A stretch of 58,216 nucleotides of DNA from HyVt-337 sp964428895 (GTDB taxonomy: Bacteria > Planctomycetota > Phycisphaerae > SM23-33). The stretch is from NCBI GenBank assembly GCA_964428895.1, contig CAYRZU010000012.1, positions 1 through 58,216 on the forward strand, in the 5' to 3' direction. The notes beneath the pieces are model-generated. The model saw only the letters and a program-made list of their open reading frames with translations, searched no databases and was not told the origin of the DNA. Numbering within the stretch: position 1 is the stretch's first letter; every line of letters starts with the position of its first letter. Shown here piece by piece: positions 34,551 to 43,559 of the stretch. The translations under genes were made by a program, and so were the position numbers.

Positions 34551-37457
34551 CTACAGCAGCGACACGTCCTCATCGTCCGATTCGTCTTCCTCATCGGCTT
34601 GTGCCTTGGGAGCCGCCTTGCGCTTCTTGGTTTTCTTGGCTTTCTTGGCGCGTTTGGGCGCGGGCGTTGCGTCCTCAGCCGGAGCTTCCTCGGCAGGCGC
34701 TGCTTCGGGTCCGGCTGGCGTGGCCTCTTCCGCCGGCGGCGCCTCAGGCGCTACATCCTCAACGGCCGGCGCCTCGTCCGCCGGAGTCTCATCCGGGGCC
34801 CCGGCCGTATCGGCCGAGCCGTCACTGGGCGGTGTGTCCGTCAGCGTAACTTCATCGGGACGTTCCGCTTGGTCGTCCGCCACCACCCGAGCAATGGCGA
34901 CCAGTTCATCCCCCTTCTTCAAAGAGATGATCTTCACGCCCTGGGTGGCCCGGCCGATCACACGGACACCTTCCACGCCGGTCCGAACAATCATGCCACC
35001 GGACGTGATCAGCATCAGTTCGTCGGCGTCGCGAACGCTCTTGACGCCCACCACCTTGCCGTTCCGCTCGGTGGTCTTGATGTTGATGATCCCGTACCCG
35101 CCGCGCGACTGCAGGCGGTATTCGTCAAAGCTGGTCCGCTTCCCATGGCCGTGCTGACAGAGGGTCAGCAGTGACGCGGTCGGGTCCACAATGGCCATAC
35201 CCACCACGTGATCGTCATCCCGCAAATGGATGCCGCGAACCCCCGCGGCCGTCCGGCCCATCGGTCGGGCTTCCGATTCGTCAAATCGAATCGCTTGTCC
35301 GTTGGCCGTACCGAGGACGATCTGGTCTTTGCCGGACGTAATCGCCACGCCGATCACCGTGTCGTCTTCAGCCAGGCCCGTCGCCTGGATGCCACCCCGG
35401 CGCGGGTTCCCGTAGGCCTTCAGCTCGGTCTTCTTGATCTGCCCGTTGCGCGTCGCGGAGATCAGGAAACGATCGTCGAAGTCGCGAACCGCGACCACCG
35501 CGCAGATGTTCTCGTCGCCCTTGACGTCCAGCATGTTCACAATCGCACGGCCACGAGACGTCCGGGCCATGGATGGGATGTCATATACCTTCAGCCAATG
35601 CATCCGTCCGCTGCTGAGGAACACCAGCATGTAATCGTGGGTACTCGCCACGAACAGTCGTTCGACGAAGTCGCCTTCCCTGGATTCCGAGCCGATGATG
35701 CCCTGCCCACCCCGGCCCTGCCGACGATACGTCGTTAGTGGCGTCCGTTTGATGTAGCCTTGGTGGCTAAGCGTCACGACGACATCTTCCTCGGCAATCA
35801 GGTCCTCGATGTCGATCTCATCGGCGGCGGCCACGATTTCCGTGCGCCGCTCATCGCCGTATTTGTCGCGCATTTCGTGAACATCCTCACGAACGATGTC
35901 CATTAGCAGCGCTTCGTCGGCCAGAATGGCCTCGTGGCCGTCGATCTCCTCGGCGAGCTTGGCGTAATCGTTGGCGACTTTCTCGATCTCCAGCCCGGTC
36001 AGGCGATGCAACTGCATGTTCAGGATCGCGTCGGCCTGCACGCCGGTCAGGCGTTGATCTTCCGACGACGTCCGCGTCACGAAGGCGTCGGGCAGCAACT
36101 GTCGCACCGTGGCCGCTTCGGTCAATCGGAGCGGCAGGTCCATCAGCCGCTGTCGAGCGGTGGGAACATCGGGCGAGCCCTTGATCAACTCGATGATGCG
36201 GTCGATGTCCGCCAGGGCCAGGATCAGCCCTTCCAGGACGTGGGCCCGCTGGCGAGCCCGCCTCAGCAGGAAGGCCGTCCGCCGACGAATCACTTCCTTG
36301 CGATGGTCCAGGTATCCCGTTAGTAGCCCGCGAAGCGTCAGCGTCTGAGGGCTCCGGTTGACCAGCGCGATGTTGATCATGCTGAACGTCGACTGCAACG
36401 GCGTGTACTGATAGAGCTGATTGACCACCACGTCGGTCTCGGCTCCTCGCCGCAGTTCGACCACAATCCGCATGCCCGTGCGGTCCGAATGGTCCTCCAC
36501 GGTCTGGATGTTGGGGATGCGATCGGCTCGGACCGCGTCGGCAATCCGCTCGATGATCGTAGTTTTGAGCACCTGATAGGGAATCTCAGTGATGACGATC
36601 TGCGTCTTGCCGCCCCGGGTCTGTTCGCTGTGCAGGCGGCCGCGAACCGTCAGGCGACTTCGACCGGTTTGATAGCCCTTGACGATGCCCTCCCGCCCGC
36701 AGATCAGCCCGCCGGTCGGAAAATCGGGCCCCTTGACGAACTTCAGCAGATCATTCACCGTCGCGTCGGGGTTGTCGATCAGATGCAGCAACGCATCACA
36801 TATCTCGCCGAGGTTATGAGGCGGAATACTGGTGGCCATACCTACCGCAATGCCCTGCGACCCGTTGACCAGGAGGTTGGGGAACTTGGCCGGCAGAACG
36901 GTGGGTTCTTGGAGTTGGCCGTCGTAGTTGGCTTGCGTGTCGACGGTGTCAAGCTGGAGGTCCTCCATCATCTCCATCGACGGGGCCGTCATCCGGGCTT
37001 CGGTGTATCGCATGGCGGCGAAAGGGTCGCCGTCGATCGAACCGAAGTTGCCCTGCGGATCGACCAACCGGTACCGCATGTTCCATTCCTGCCCCAGGCG
37101 GACCAGGGTCGGATAGACCACACCCTCGCCATGCGGGTGGTAGTTGCCGGAGGTGTCACCGGCGATCTTGGCGCATTTTCGATGCTTGCTGCGAGGCCCC
37201 AGATGCAGATCGTTCATCGCCACCATCACGCGCCGTTGGGAGGGCTTGAGCCCATCGCGAACGTCCGGGAGTGCACGATCCATGATCGTGCTCATCGCGT
37301 AGGTCAGGTAGCTCTCGCGCATCTCCTCGTCGATCGCGAGGTTTTCGATGCGTTCATCCGGAAGCAGTTCCGCCGCGGGCGCTTTGGCGCGGGTGGGTTG
37401 GGTGTCCTGCCGGTCATCAGCCTCAGGCGAGGCGTTGGGGAGGTCATTGTCTGCCAA
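34551..37457 (-). CDS. gyrA: DNA gyrase subunit A with long charged C-terminal tail
   Basis: Gyrase A cuts and rejoins DNA to add negative supercoils. The breakage domain has LPDVRDGLKPSQRRV, SGNYHPHGEGVVYPTLVR and the catalytic tyrosine in AAMRYTEARMT (near residue 151). The C-terminal wheel includes the GyrA-box variant RRQGRGGQG, which supports gyrase rather than topo IV. At the usual Ser83/Asp87 quinolone positions the sequence has Gly and Pro. The 968 residues exceed the usual 820-880 owing to a tail of Pro-Ala-Glu repeats, a Lys-rich block (KRAKKAKKTKKRK) and an acidic end. TTG 37457 is chosen because GGAGA stands six bases upstream; TTG 37463 is too close to it. Confidence 0.95.
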   Translation of the reverse strand: MADNDLPNASPEADDRQDTQPTRAKAPAAELLPDERIENLAIDEEMRESYLTYAMSTIMDRALPDVRDGLKPSQRRVMVAMNDLHLGPRSKHRKCAKIAGDTSGNYHPHGEGVVYPTLVRLGQEWNMRYRLVDPQGNFGSIDGDPFAAMRYTEARMTAPSMEMMEDLQLDTVDTQANYDGQLQEPTVLPAKFPNLLVNGSQGIAVGMATSIPPHNLGEICDALLHLIDNPDATVNDLLKFVKGPDFPTGGLICGREGIVKGYQTGRSRLTVRGRLHSEQTRGGKTQIVITEIPYQVLKTTIIERIADAVRADRIPNIQTVEDHSDRTGMRIVVELRRGAETDVVVNQLYQYTPLQSTFSMINIALVNRSPQTLTLRGLLTGYLDHRKEVIRRRTAFLLRRARQRAHVLEGLILALADIDRIIELIKGSPDVPTARQRLMDLPLRLTEAATVRQLLPDAFVTRTSSEDQRLTGVQADAILNMQLHRLTGLEIEKVANDYAKLAEEIDGHEAILADEALLMDIVREDVHEMRDKYGDERRTEIVAAADEIDIEDLIAEEDVVVTLSHQGYIKRTPLTTYRRQGRGGQGIIGSESREGDFVERLFVASTHDYMLVFLSSGRMHWLKVYDIPSMARTSRGRAIVNMLDVKGDENICAVVAVRDFDDRFLISATRNGQIKKTELKAYGNPRRGGIQATGLAEDDTVIGVAITSGKDQIVLGTANGQAIRFDESEARPMGRTAAGVRGIHLRDDDHVVGMAIVDPTASLLTLCQHGHGKRTSFDEYRLQSRGGYGIINIKTTERNGKVVGVKSVRDADELMLITSGGMIVRTGVEGVRVIGRATQGVKIISLKKGDELVAIARVVADDQAERPDEVTLTDTPPSDGSADTAGAPDETPADEAPAVEDVAPEAPPAEEATPAGPEAAPAEEAPAEDATPAPKRAKKAKKTKKRKAAPKAQADEEDESDDEDVSLL

Positions 37458-37499
37458 AACCAATCTCCGTCATCAGTTCAGCAAGGCGACCTGGGCGCC

Positions 37500-37556
37500 G
37501 GGGCCTGCCTTGGCCCCACCATCGGCAAAGCCTCAGGTCTGTGGGTGATTATCGCA
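37500..37556 (-). promoter_or_regulatory. Candidate gyrA promoter and leader hairpin
   Basis: TGCGATAAT on the minus strand (37548-37556) fits an extended -10 element about 90 bases before gyrA. Downstream, GGGGCC and GGCCCC form a 6-bp stem at 37500-37517 in the leader. No good -35 is seen. Confidence 0.35.
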
Positions 37557-37580
37557 TGCGGCATCCGCCAAGTACAGGCC

Positions 37581-38639
37581 TCACGTGCGGACCAGCGGCG
37601 GGCGAGGCGCATCCTCGTCTCGGTTCTTCCGGCCTCGTCGGATCAGCCGGCCCACGGCATAGGTCCGTGCCCCGGTCGACTCGAAATAGATCCGCATCAG
37701 GAACTCGCCAATCAGACCGGTCGCCAGGAACAGCAAGCCGGTCATGACGAACATGAACCCCAATGCCATCAACGGGCCGTGGACCTCGAAGAGCGAGATA
37801 TCCCAGAACATCTTTCGGATCAGCCCGAACAGCAGGATGCCGAAGCCCACCACACCGCTGAGCACGCCCCACTTCCCGAAGAAATGCAAGGGACGCGTGA
37901 GGTAGCCCGTAATGAACCGAAGCGTCAGCAAGTCCAGCGCCACCCGGAACGTTCGGCCCAGGCCGTAGTTGCTCCTGCCCGAAGGCCGACGGACGTTCTT
38001 GATGGGCACTTCGCAGATCTTCGCCCCCAGCCGAGCACACACTGCCGGCACGAACCGATGCATCTCGCCATAGAGGCGAACGCCCTCCAGGACCTCACGA
38101 CGATAGGCTTTGTAGGTCGTCCCGAAATCGTGCAGGTCCACGCCGCTGACCTTACCCAGCAACCAGTTGGCCACCCGCGACGGCAGCCGACGCGTCAGGA
38201 AGTTGTCCCCGCGCCGCACCCGCCACCCGCTGGCGATATCGAATCCTTCATCGATCTTCTTGATGAACAGGGGAATCTCATACGGATCGTGCTGCAAGTC
38301 GCCGTCCATCGCGATGATGACATTCCCGGCCGCCTGATCGAACCCCGCCTGCAGGGCGGTGGTCTGCCCGAAATTGCGCCGCAGCAGCAGGACCGTAATC
38401 CGATCGTCCTCGCCCGCGAGTTGCTCGAGGATCTCGGCCGTGCCATCCTGGCTGCCGTCATCGATGTAGATCATCTCATACGGACGGTTCACGTGGCGCA
38501 TCACGCGGACGATTCGTCGGTGGAGCTTCTCGAGGATGTCGGCCTCGTTGTAGAACGGCACGACCACGCTGTAGTCGAGCTTGCCCGGCTCGGCCGGACC
38601 AGAAACGCTATAGGCGTTGGGTACGCTGTAGATGTCCAT
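37581..38639 (-). CDS. Membrane-anchored GT2 glycosyltransferase (ArnC/FlmF2-like)
   Basis: A 352-residue family 2 glycosyltransferase. The catalytic domain has SVVVPFYNEADIL, YIDDGSQDGT, RRNFGQTTALQAGFDQA and the nucleotide-sugar DxD-type motif MDGDLQHDP near 112. Two membrane spans at about 247-270 and 283-310 and a basic C-terminus follow. This is the polyprenyl-phosphate glycosyltransferase layout (ArnC, GtrB, FlmF2): it would load a sugar from a nucleotide donor onto undecaprenyl phosphate at the inner membrane. Its start overlaps the end of the YdjC-type gene by 32 bp, and an ArnT-like gene is just upstream, which fits this role. gyrA follows after about 120 bp. Confidence 0.85.
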   Translation of the reverse strand: MDIYSVPNAYSVSGPAEPGKLDYSVVVPFYNEADILEKLHRRIVRVMRHVNRPYEMIYIDDGSQDGTAEILEQLAGEDDRITVLLLRRNFGQTTALQAGFDQAAGNVIIAMDGDLQHDPYEIPLFIKKIDEGFDIASGWRVRRGDNFLTRRLPSRVANWLLGKVSGVDLHDFGTTYKAYRREVLEGVRLYGEMHRFVPAVCARLGAKICEVPIKNVRRPSGRSNYGLGRTFRVALDLLTLRFITGYLTRPLHFFGKWGVLSGVVGFGILLFGLIRKMFWDISLFEVHGPLMALGFMFVMTGLLFLATGLIGEFLMRIYFESTGARTYAVGRLIRRGRKNRDEDAPRPPLVRT

Positions 38640-39477
38640 AGTGAATCAACTCGATGTCGTTGGCGTCGAACGCTTGCCGCGCGGCCGGATCGCACAGTGC
38701 GGCCAACTCCTTGGGGCGGCTCTGTCCCAGTCGGCTGGCACCGTCCGGCAGATCGTCCGGGCAGCCGGGGTGCGTCATAATCTCCGTCACACCCGTCGGC
38801 AGGCAGCGGGCGGCCTGAATCAGCCACGCCACGTCGATCAGGCCCGTGTGTTCTACGCCCCACGTGCCGCGAGCGACCAACTGTTTTCGGGCCATCAACG
38901 GCTGCAGCCGACCCAGCATGTTCAGGATCCGCCGCGTCCGCCGTTGCTTGGTCGGGCCCACAGGCCAGTTCTGCCCTGCCAGCACCTCCCGGTGCCGTCG
39001 GACGAATGGGATATCATACCGCCGGGCCAGACGAATCACACGCCTGAATATGGGCGGGTGCCCGTGGGCGTGCCGGTGGCTGTCGATATGGGTCGGGCGA
39101 ATCCCGTGGTCCAGCACCCAGCGTATCTGCGCGTCGAATTCAGCTTCGATCGCGCCGAGTCGCCAAGGCTTGAGCGTGCACATCCGAATGACACCCATGG
39201 CCGAGGTGCCCATCACACCGTCCTGTCCAGCCAGAACTCGGCCGGCCTCACTAAGCGGCGGGCCCTGCGATACGTTTAGATGCACCCCCACGCCAAGATC
39301 GGGCGCTTCAGCGAGTCGGCCAACCGCTTCGGCTGCGGCGGGCATGTTGGCCGCGATGGTGGTCGACGTAACGATTCCCTCCCGGTGAGCGCGCAGAATG
39401 CCCTCCGTGACGGCCGATGAAAACCCAAAGTCATCCGCGTTAATGATCGCACGTTTGGTCTTCGGCTGATGGGGCAT
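38608..39477 (-). CDS. YdjC/ChbG-family carbohydrate deacetylase (NaxD-like)
   Basis: A 289-residue deacetylase of the YdjC family, which removes acetyl groups from N-acetylated sugars; members include ChbG (chitobiose), HpnK and Francisella NaxD (undecaprenyl-phosphate-GalNAc). Family motifs: AIINADDFGFS with the metal Asp near 15, GVGVHLNVSQGPPLS, THIDSHRHAHGHPPIFRRV with the metal His pair, and TEIMTHPGCPDD. No membrane span. It lies between an ArnT-like transferase gene and an overlapping GT2 gene, the context of NaxD rather than of chitobiose use, which is why a lipid-linked sugar is the favoured substrate. That part is inference. Confidence 0.85.
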   Translation of the reverse strand: MPHQPKTKRAIINADDFGFSSAVTEGILRAHREGIVTSTTIAANMPAAAEAVGRLAEAPDLGVGVHLNVSQGPPLSEAGRVLAGQDGVMGTSAMGVIRMCTLKPWRLGAIEAEFDAQIRWVLDHGIRPTHIDSHRHAHGHPPIFRRVIRLARRYDIPFVRRHREVLAGQNWPVGPTKQRRTRRILNMLGRLQPLMARKQLVARGTWGVEHTGLIDVAWLIQAARCLPTGVTEIMTHPGCPDDLPDGASRLGQSRPKELAALCDPAARQAFDANDIELIHYGHLQRTQRL

Positions 39478-39534
39478 ACAGGCAGATTACCTGGGGGAAC
39501 GTTTGGGTTCAACGGACAGCGCGGGGCCGGCCCC

Positions 39535-41403
39535 TCAGTTCTCGGGAAGCTTGGGGGGCAGTTCCAACGGTCGGCGAAGCCGGATGAGGTAGATTCGGCC
39601 CCAATCGTCCTCGTCCACCATCCCGCCGGTCAGGACAACCAGCCCGAGTTGCGCTGGATGGGTCGTGTAACGACGATCGACGCCCGCCATCTCCATCTTG
39701 AACGGTGCTCGGCCGGACTCCGTCGCAGCGCCAAGTTCGACCAGACCGCGGTCACAGGTGATCAACCACGGAATGTCGTTATCGTTCAGCGCCAATACGG
39801 ACGGCCGCTCTCGCGCCAGGTGATCGGAGAACCGCCCGAGGTACAGTTCGGCCATAAGCTTCTCCGCCTTGAGAACGGCGTAGTCGTCATCACCAATGAC
39901 GCTCTTGGCCCGCAGGGCAAAAGACCGCATCTTGGCGCCGTCGCCGGTCCGGGCGTGTCGGCTGATCATGTGAACGTTGATGAAGGAGACGCCCAGCATA
40001 CCCACACAGGCGAGTGCGGCCACCGTGTGCAGTTTCCGGCGAAGCGAGGCGATGATCCCCCCGGCCAGAATGACCGCACCTATGGGAATGAGCAGCAACA
40101 TGCCGAACCACACCCCTACGCCCGGGTTGTGCGGTAAGGGCAGGTCCAGGTAGCTGCCAAGGGGCTCGGCATAGACATACATCGCCGGAACCACAATCAG
40201 GCCCAGGCCAATCGCCACGGGGCCGGCGGCAATGGCGTGCCGGAGGAGGCCGACCCCCCTCCCGCCGGCGCGTCCTCGGCGAGCCACCTCGGAAACCGCC
40301 CACGCCCCCATCAGGGCCAAGCCGGCGTAACACGGCAAGAGATAATCCGGCCGGAACCCGTGCGACAACGAATACGGTAGGACAAAAGCGATGACCCACA
40401 TCAAGGGCAAGGCGAACGGCCCGCGTCGCGTGAACCACCGTCCCGGCCAGACCAGTATCAGCGCCATGATCGCCAGTAGAGACACGGGTAAGCCGTAGTA
40501 GAGCAGATGAACCCCTGCCGGAACGGAGGCCGCTTCCGGCGCGTCCGTCCCACCTCCCGTAATCCGCTGGATGACCTCGAAGTGGAAGATGCGCTCAAAT
40601 TCCTTGCCCCCGGATGACCATGTAGCCCACAGGAGCGCCCCGAAGGCAATCGCCACTGTCGGCAGGCCCCAGATCAACTGAGACCGCTTGATGGCCAGCC
40701 ACCAACGGCGCCCGATCAGGCGCAGAAGGAGGCCGATCTTCCGCCAAACCGTATCGGCCCGCCTCAGCACCCCAAAGCCCGGCCAGCAGACCGACATCAC
40801 CGACACCAGGGAGATCACCATGGGCAAACTGGCGACCCCCCACCCTTTGGTCCATGCCGCCAGCAGCGTGGCGGCCCAGAACCCCGCCGCCCACGCCCAG
40901 CGATGCGATCTCGCACGATGGAACAACAGCCGATCCACACAGAACAAGCTGACCGTCAGCCAAAGCGTCAGCAACATGTCCGTGGTGCCCTGGTAGGTCA
41001 GCTTGTGAACGCCTAACGTGGTCACCCACAGCGCTGCAGCCAAGACGCCCGTCCGCCGGCCATACCAGCGCAAACCCAGGAGGTAGACCAGCAGCGTCAT
41101 CAGTAAGGTCGCCGCTATCGATGGGGCCCGGAAGGTGACATCGTCGAAATGGCCGGTCGCCATGAGCACCGGGGCGCACAGCCAAGCATACATCTGCGGT
41201 TTGTGGGCGGGCTCCCCTTTCTGGTCTGACGGCCAGAGCCAGTTCCCATTGGTCGCCACATCAATCGACACACCCGCCTGCCACAATTGCGCATAGGCGT
41301 AGGTGGTGCTCGGCCCGCTAGCGCGGATGCCCATCACCACGGCCGTCAGCAGTAGCAGGGCCACGATATCGAGCGTTCGAGCTTTGTCGGACGAAGTATG
41401 CAT
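39535..41403 (-). CDS. ArnT/PMT-like integral membrane glycosyltransferase (GT39/GT83 type)
   Basis: A 622-residue polytopic protein with about a dozen membrane spans. It starts MHTSSDKARTLDIVALLLL. The first periplasmic loop holds GNWLWPSDQKGEPAHKPQMY, the W-x-P ... G-x-P ... K-P pattern of ArnT/PMT-family enzymes that take a sugar from undecaprenyl phosphate. A soluble C-terminal domain follows the last span. ATG 41403 is preferred because the longer open frame enters the divergent gluQ promoter region and has unlikely Pro/Arg-rich sequence. With the YdjC and GT2 genes downstream it would supply the last step: transfer of an amino sugar to lipid A or another envelope glycan outside the inner membrane. 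Confidence 0.8.
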   Translation of the reverse strand: MHTSSDKARTLDIVALLLLTAVVMGIRASGPSTTYAYAQLWQAGVSIDVATNGNWLWPSDQKGEPAHKPQMYAWLCAPVLMATGHFDDVTFRAPSIAATLLMTLLVYLLGLRWYGRRTGVLAAALWVTTLGVHKLTYQGTTDMLLTLWLTVSLFCVDRLLFHRARSHRWAWAAGFWAATLLAAWTKGWGVASLPMVISLVSVMSVCWPGFGVLRRADTVWRKIGLLLRLIGRRWWLAIKRSQLIWGLPTVAIAFGALLWATWSSGGKEFERIFHFEVIQRITGGGTDAPEAASVPAGVHLLYYGLPVSLLAIMALILVWPGRWFTRRGPFALPLMWVIAFVLPYSLSHGFRPDYLLPCYAGLALMGAWAVSEVARRGRAGGRGVGLLRHAIAAGPVAIGLGLIVVPAMYVYAEPLGSYLDLPLPHNPGVGVWFGMLLLIPIGAVILAGGIIASLRRKLHTVAALACVGMLGVSFINVHMISRHARTGDGAKMRSFALRAKSVIGDDDYAVLKAEKLMAELYLGRFSDHLARERPSVLALNDNDIPWLITCDRGLVELGAATESGRAPFKMEMAGVDRRYTTHPAQLGLVVLTGGMVDEDDWGRIYLIRLRRPLELPPKLPEN

Positions 41404-41510
41404 GGATTCACGTCGCCCGACCCGAAACAAGCGGCCGGGCGGGACAATAGTATCAAGGCCGCTCCGCTGGCGGTAGGCCCAAGCGGCGAGTATCATCCCA
41501 CCGACAACCG

Positions 41511-42464
41511 ATGAGACCCACCACCACACGATTGGCGCCCTCCCCGACCGGGGCCCTGCATCTGGGAAACGCGCGGACCTTCCTGCTGAACCACCTGCTG
41601 GCCAAGCAGGAAGGGTGGCGCATGCTGATGCGGGTGGAGGACCTGGACGGGCCACGCGTCAAGCCCCACGCCATCGAGCAAGCGTTGGAGGATCTGCAAT
41701 GGTTGGGCTTGGAGTGGGAAGAGCCCGTCTGTTACCAATCCAACCGAACCGGCGCCTACCACGACGCACTGAAGCACTTGATCGACGCCGGACACGCCTA
41801 CCCGTGCACCTGCAGCCGCAAGGACATCGAAGCGGCGGCCTCGGCCCCACATCGAGGGGACAACACCGGCGCGTATCCGGGCACGTGCCGCGGTCGATTC
41901 ACCTCGCCCGAGCAGGCCGCTGCCCAAACCGATCGCCCGGTCGCCTGGCGCGTGCACGTGCCCGATGAGCCCATCATGGTACAGGATCGGTTCTGCGGCG
42001 ATACCGCCTTCGACCTTCGCCAGGTCGGCGGCGATTTCGTCGTGTTCAAGAACGATGGCACTGCGGCGTATCAACTGGCGGTCGTGGTCGATGACGCCGA
42101 TGCTGGCGTGGATGCGATTGTCCGGGGGGACGACCTTCTGGATTCCGCCGCACGGCAAATCCACCTGCGCCGATTGTTGGAGACGGGACCCGAGCCGGTC
42201 TACTACCATCTGCCGCTCGTGGCCGGCATGGATGGTCGGCGGCTTGCCAAGCGGCACGGCGATACGCGGCTGGCCACTTATCGCCAACAAGGCGTCCGGC
42301 CCGAGCGCATCTTGGGCTTGCTTGGCGCCATGGCCGGTCTCCTGCCGGACGGCCCGCGTGAGGCTACGCTGGTAGAATTGCTCGAACGATTCGATCTGAC
42401 GAAGTTGCCCCCCGCCGACACACCCCTGACCCCCGAACACGAAGCATTCCTGCAAACCGGCTGA
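41511..42464 (+). CDS. gluQ: Glutamyl-Q tRNA(Asp) synthetase
   Basis: A 317-residue truncated GluRS-like enzyme that glutamylates the queuosine in the anticodon of tRNA-Asp. It has the class I core: the HIGH-like motif in RLAPSPTGALHLGNARTFL, an editing-free Rossmann domain, a four-Cys-type zinc region partly seen (CTCSRKDIEAA, GTCRGRF), and the KMSKS-like RRLAKRHGD near residue 244. It ends soon after, without the anticodon-binding domain of GluRS, as expected for GluQRS. It stands alone, divergent from the ArnT-like gene and convergent with the tad locus (6 bp between stops). Confidence 0.93.
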   Translation: MRPTTTRLAPSPTGALHLGNARTFLLNHLLAKQEGWRMLMRVEDLDGPRVKPHAIEQALEDLQWLGLEWEEPVCYQSNRTGAYHDALKHLIDAGHAYPCTCSRKDIEAAASAPHRGDNTGAYPGTCRGRFTSPEQAAAQTDRPVAWRVHVPDEPIMVQDRFCGDTAFDLRQVGGDFVVFKNDGTAAYQLAVVVDDADAGVDAIVRGDDLLDSAARQIHLRRLLETGPEPVYYHLPLVAGMDGRRLAKRHGDTRLATYRQQGVRPERILGLLGAMAGLLPDGPREATLVELLERFDLTKLPPADTPLTPEHEAFLQTG

Positions 42465-42470
42465 GCCCCC

Positions 42471-43559
42471 CTACCGACGTCGGCTCCGATCCTCAAGCTG
42501 TTGACCGATGTAGGTCAGGTGTTCCTGCACGTTGTCCCACAGGTCATTACTCTCGGTGAGCATGGGTCTTTCCTTGGCCGGCACGAGATCCTGTATCTCC
42601 CTGAAGGCCGACTCCGCTCGGGCCCATTGGCGGTCTCGACTCAGCGCGTAGGCGTTTCTGTAAGTGGTCACCACCCGTTCGGCCAGTTCCTCAACGGCCC
42701 GATCGTACATTTGCTCGTCCTGAACGGTGGGGATGCGGTCGCCGCGATACGCCTCGTGCCATCGGTAGAACTTGATGCATCGATAGAGGTTCCCGATCGA
42801 ATCCTGGCGGGCCAAATAGAACTTCCGGGCCTGTTCCAGGTTCTCCTGGGCGGCCACGGGGTTGTCGCCGCGGGTGTCCACCGCCGGGTCCAGCGCGCGT
42901 TCGATCTCGGTTTCGGTCAATAACGCGGGGAAGTCCCTGCGGGCGGGCCCGTCATCATCCTTCTTCACGGCAAACAACACGCCAAAGACGGCCACCAGTA
43001 TCAGCACGTATGAGCCGCCCATGATCAGGTACTTGCGCATCTTTCGTTTCTGCTCGAGCGCCTCCTCGTCAAGGGCGCCGGGCTCGTCGTCGACCTCGGT
43101 GGCCGCCGAGGCGCTGCCGACCTGGCCGCCCGCCATGACCACCGTCGGCTCGGACGCCATCTCCGCTTCGACCGCCGAGCCCGTGGGGCCCGTCGGAGGA
43201 AGTTCCGGATGCTCCAGTCGGTAGGCCCGTAGCACCTGCTCCGGATCGTCGCCGGGAGAAACGAACAGCATGTCGGTCAGCATGCCCAACCGAATGACAT
43301 CCCCGGTTTCCACAAAGGCCTTTCGGCCCTTTCCGTACTTCTTCCCATTGATGCGGATCGGGAACTTCGAGACGTTCTCCACCACCCAGCCGCCCGGCGC
43401 CAAGCGAAACAGCAAGTGCCGACGCGACACCGTCTCATCGAGGATCTTGACGTCACAGTCGGCCCCGCGGCCAACGATGGCCGAATCGTCCATCAGCACG
43501 GCGCGAAGGCCCGTGGCGGGCCCCCCGACCAGGATCAGTTCCGGGCGTGGGTCCGGCAT
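42471..43559 (-). CDS. FHA domain protein with one membrane span and helical extracytoplasmic part
   Basis: A 362-residue protein, last in the tad run. A cytoplasmic FHA domain covers about 20-95 (IVGRGADCDVKI, TVSRRHLLFRL, then FPIRINGKKYGKG), which would bind phosphothreonine partners. A linker leads to a membrane span at about 178-199 (YLIMGGSYVLILVAVFGVL). The C-terminal 160 residues outside the membrane are helical and TPR-like (ENLEQARKFYLARQD, RDRQWARAESAFREIQ). Its ATG overlaps the tadC stop (TGATG), so the two are coupled. A link to the locus kinase (51502-54237) is likely by context. No family beyond FHA recognised. Confidence 0.82.
   Translation of the reverse strand: MPDPRPELILVGGPATGLRAVLMDDSAIVGRGADCDVKILDETVSRRHLLFRLAPGGWVVENVSKFPIRINGKKYGKGRKAFVETGDVIRLGMLTDMLFVSPGDDPEQVLRAYRLEHPELPPTGPTGSAVEAEMASEPTVVMAGGQVGSASAATEVDDEPGALDEEALEQKRKMRKYLIMGGSYVLILVAVFGVLFAVKKDDDGPARRDFPALLTETEIERALDPAVDTRGDNPVAAQENLEQARKFYLARQDSIGNLYRCIKFYRWHEAYRGDRIPTVQDEQMYDRAVEELAERVVTTYRNAYALSRDRQWARAESAFREIQDLVPAKERPMLTESNDLWDNVQEHLTYIGQQLEDRSRRR

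Noticed and set aside
36489..38780. 763-residue plus-strand open frame across gyrA, GT2 and the deacetylase end
   Set aside because: It crosses three real genes on the opposite strand and has no recognisable domain; typical GC-driven shadow.
41493..42455. 320-residue minus-strand frame antisense to gluQ
   Set aside because: The plus-strand frame has clear class I synthetase motifs, the antisense has none.
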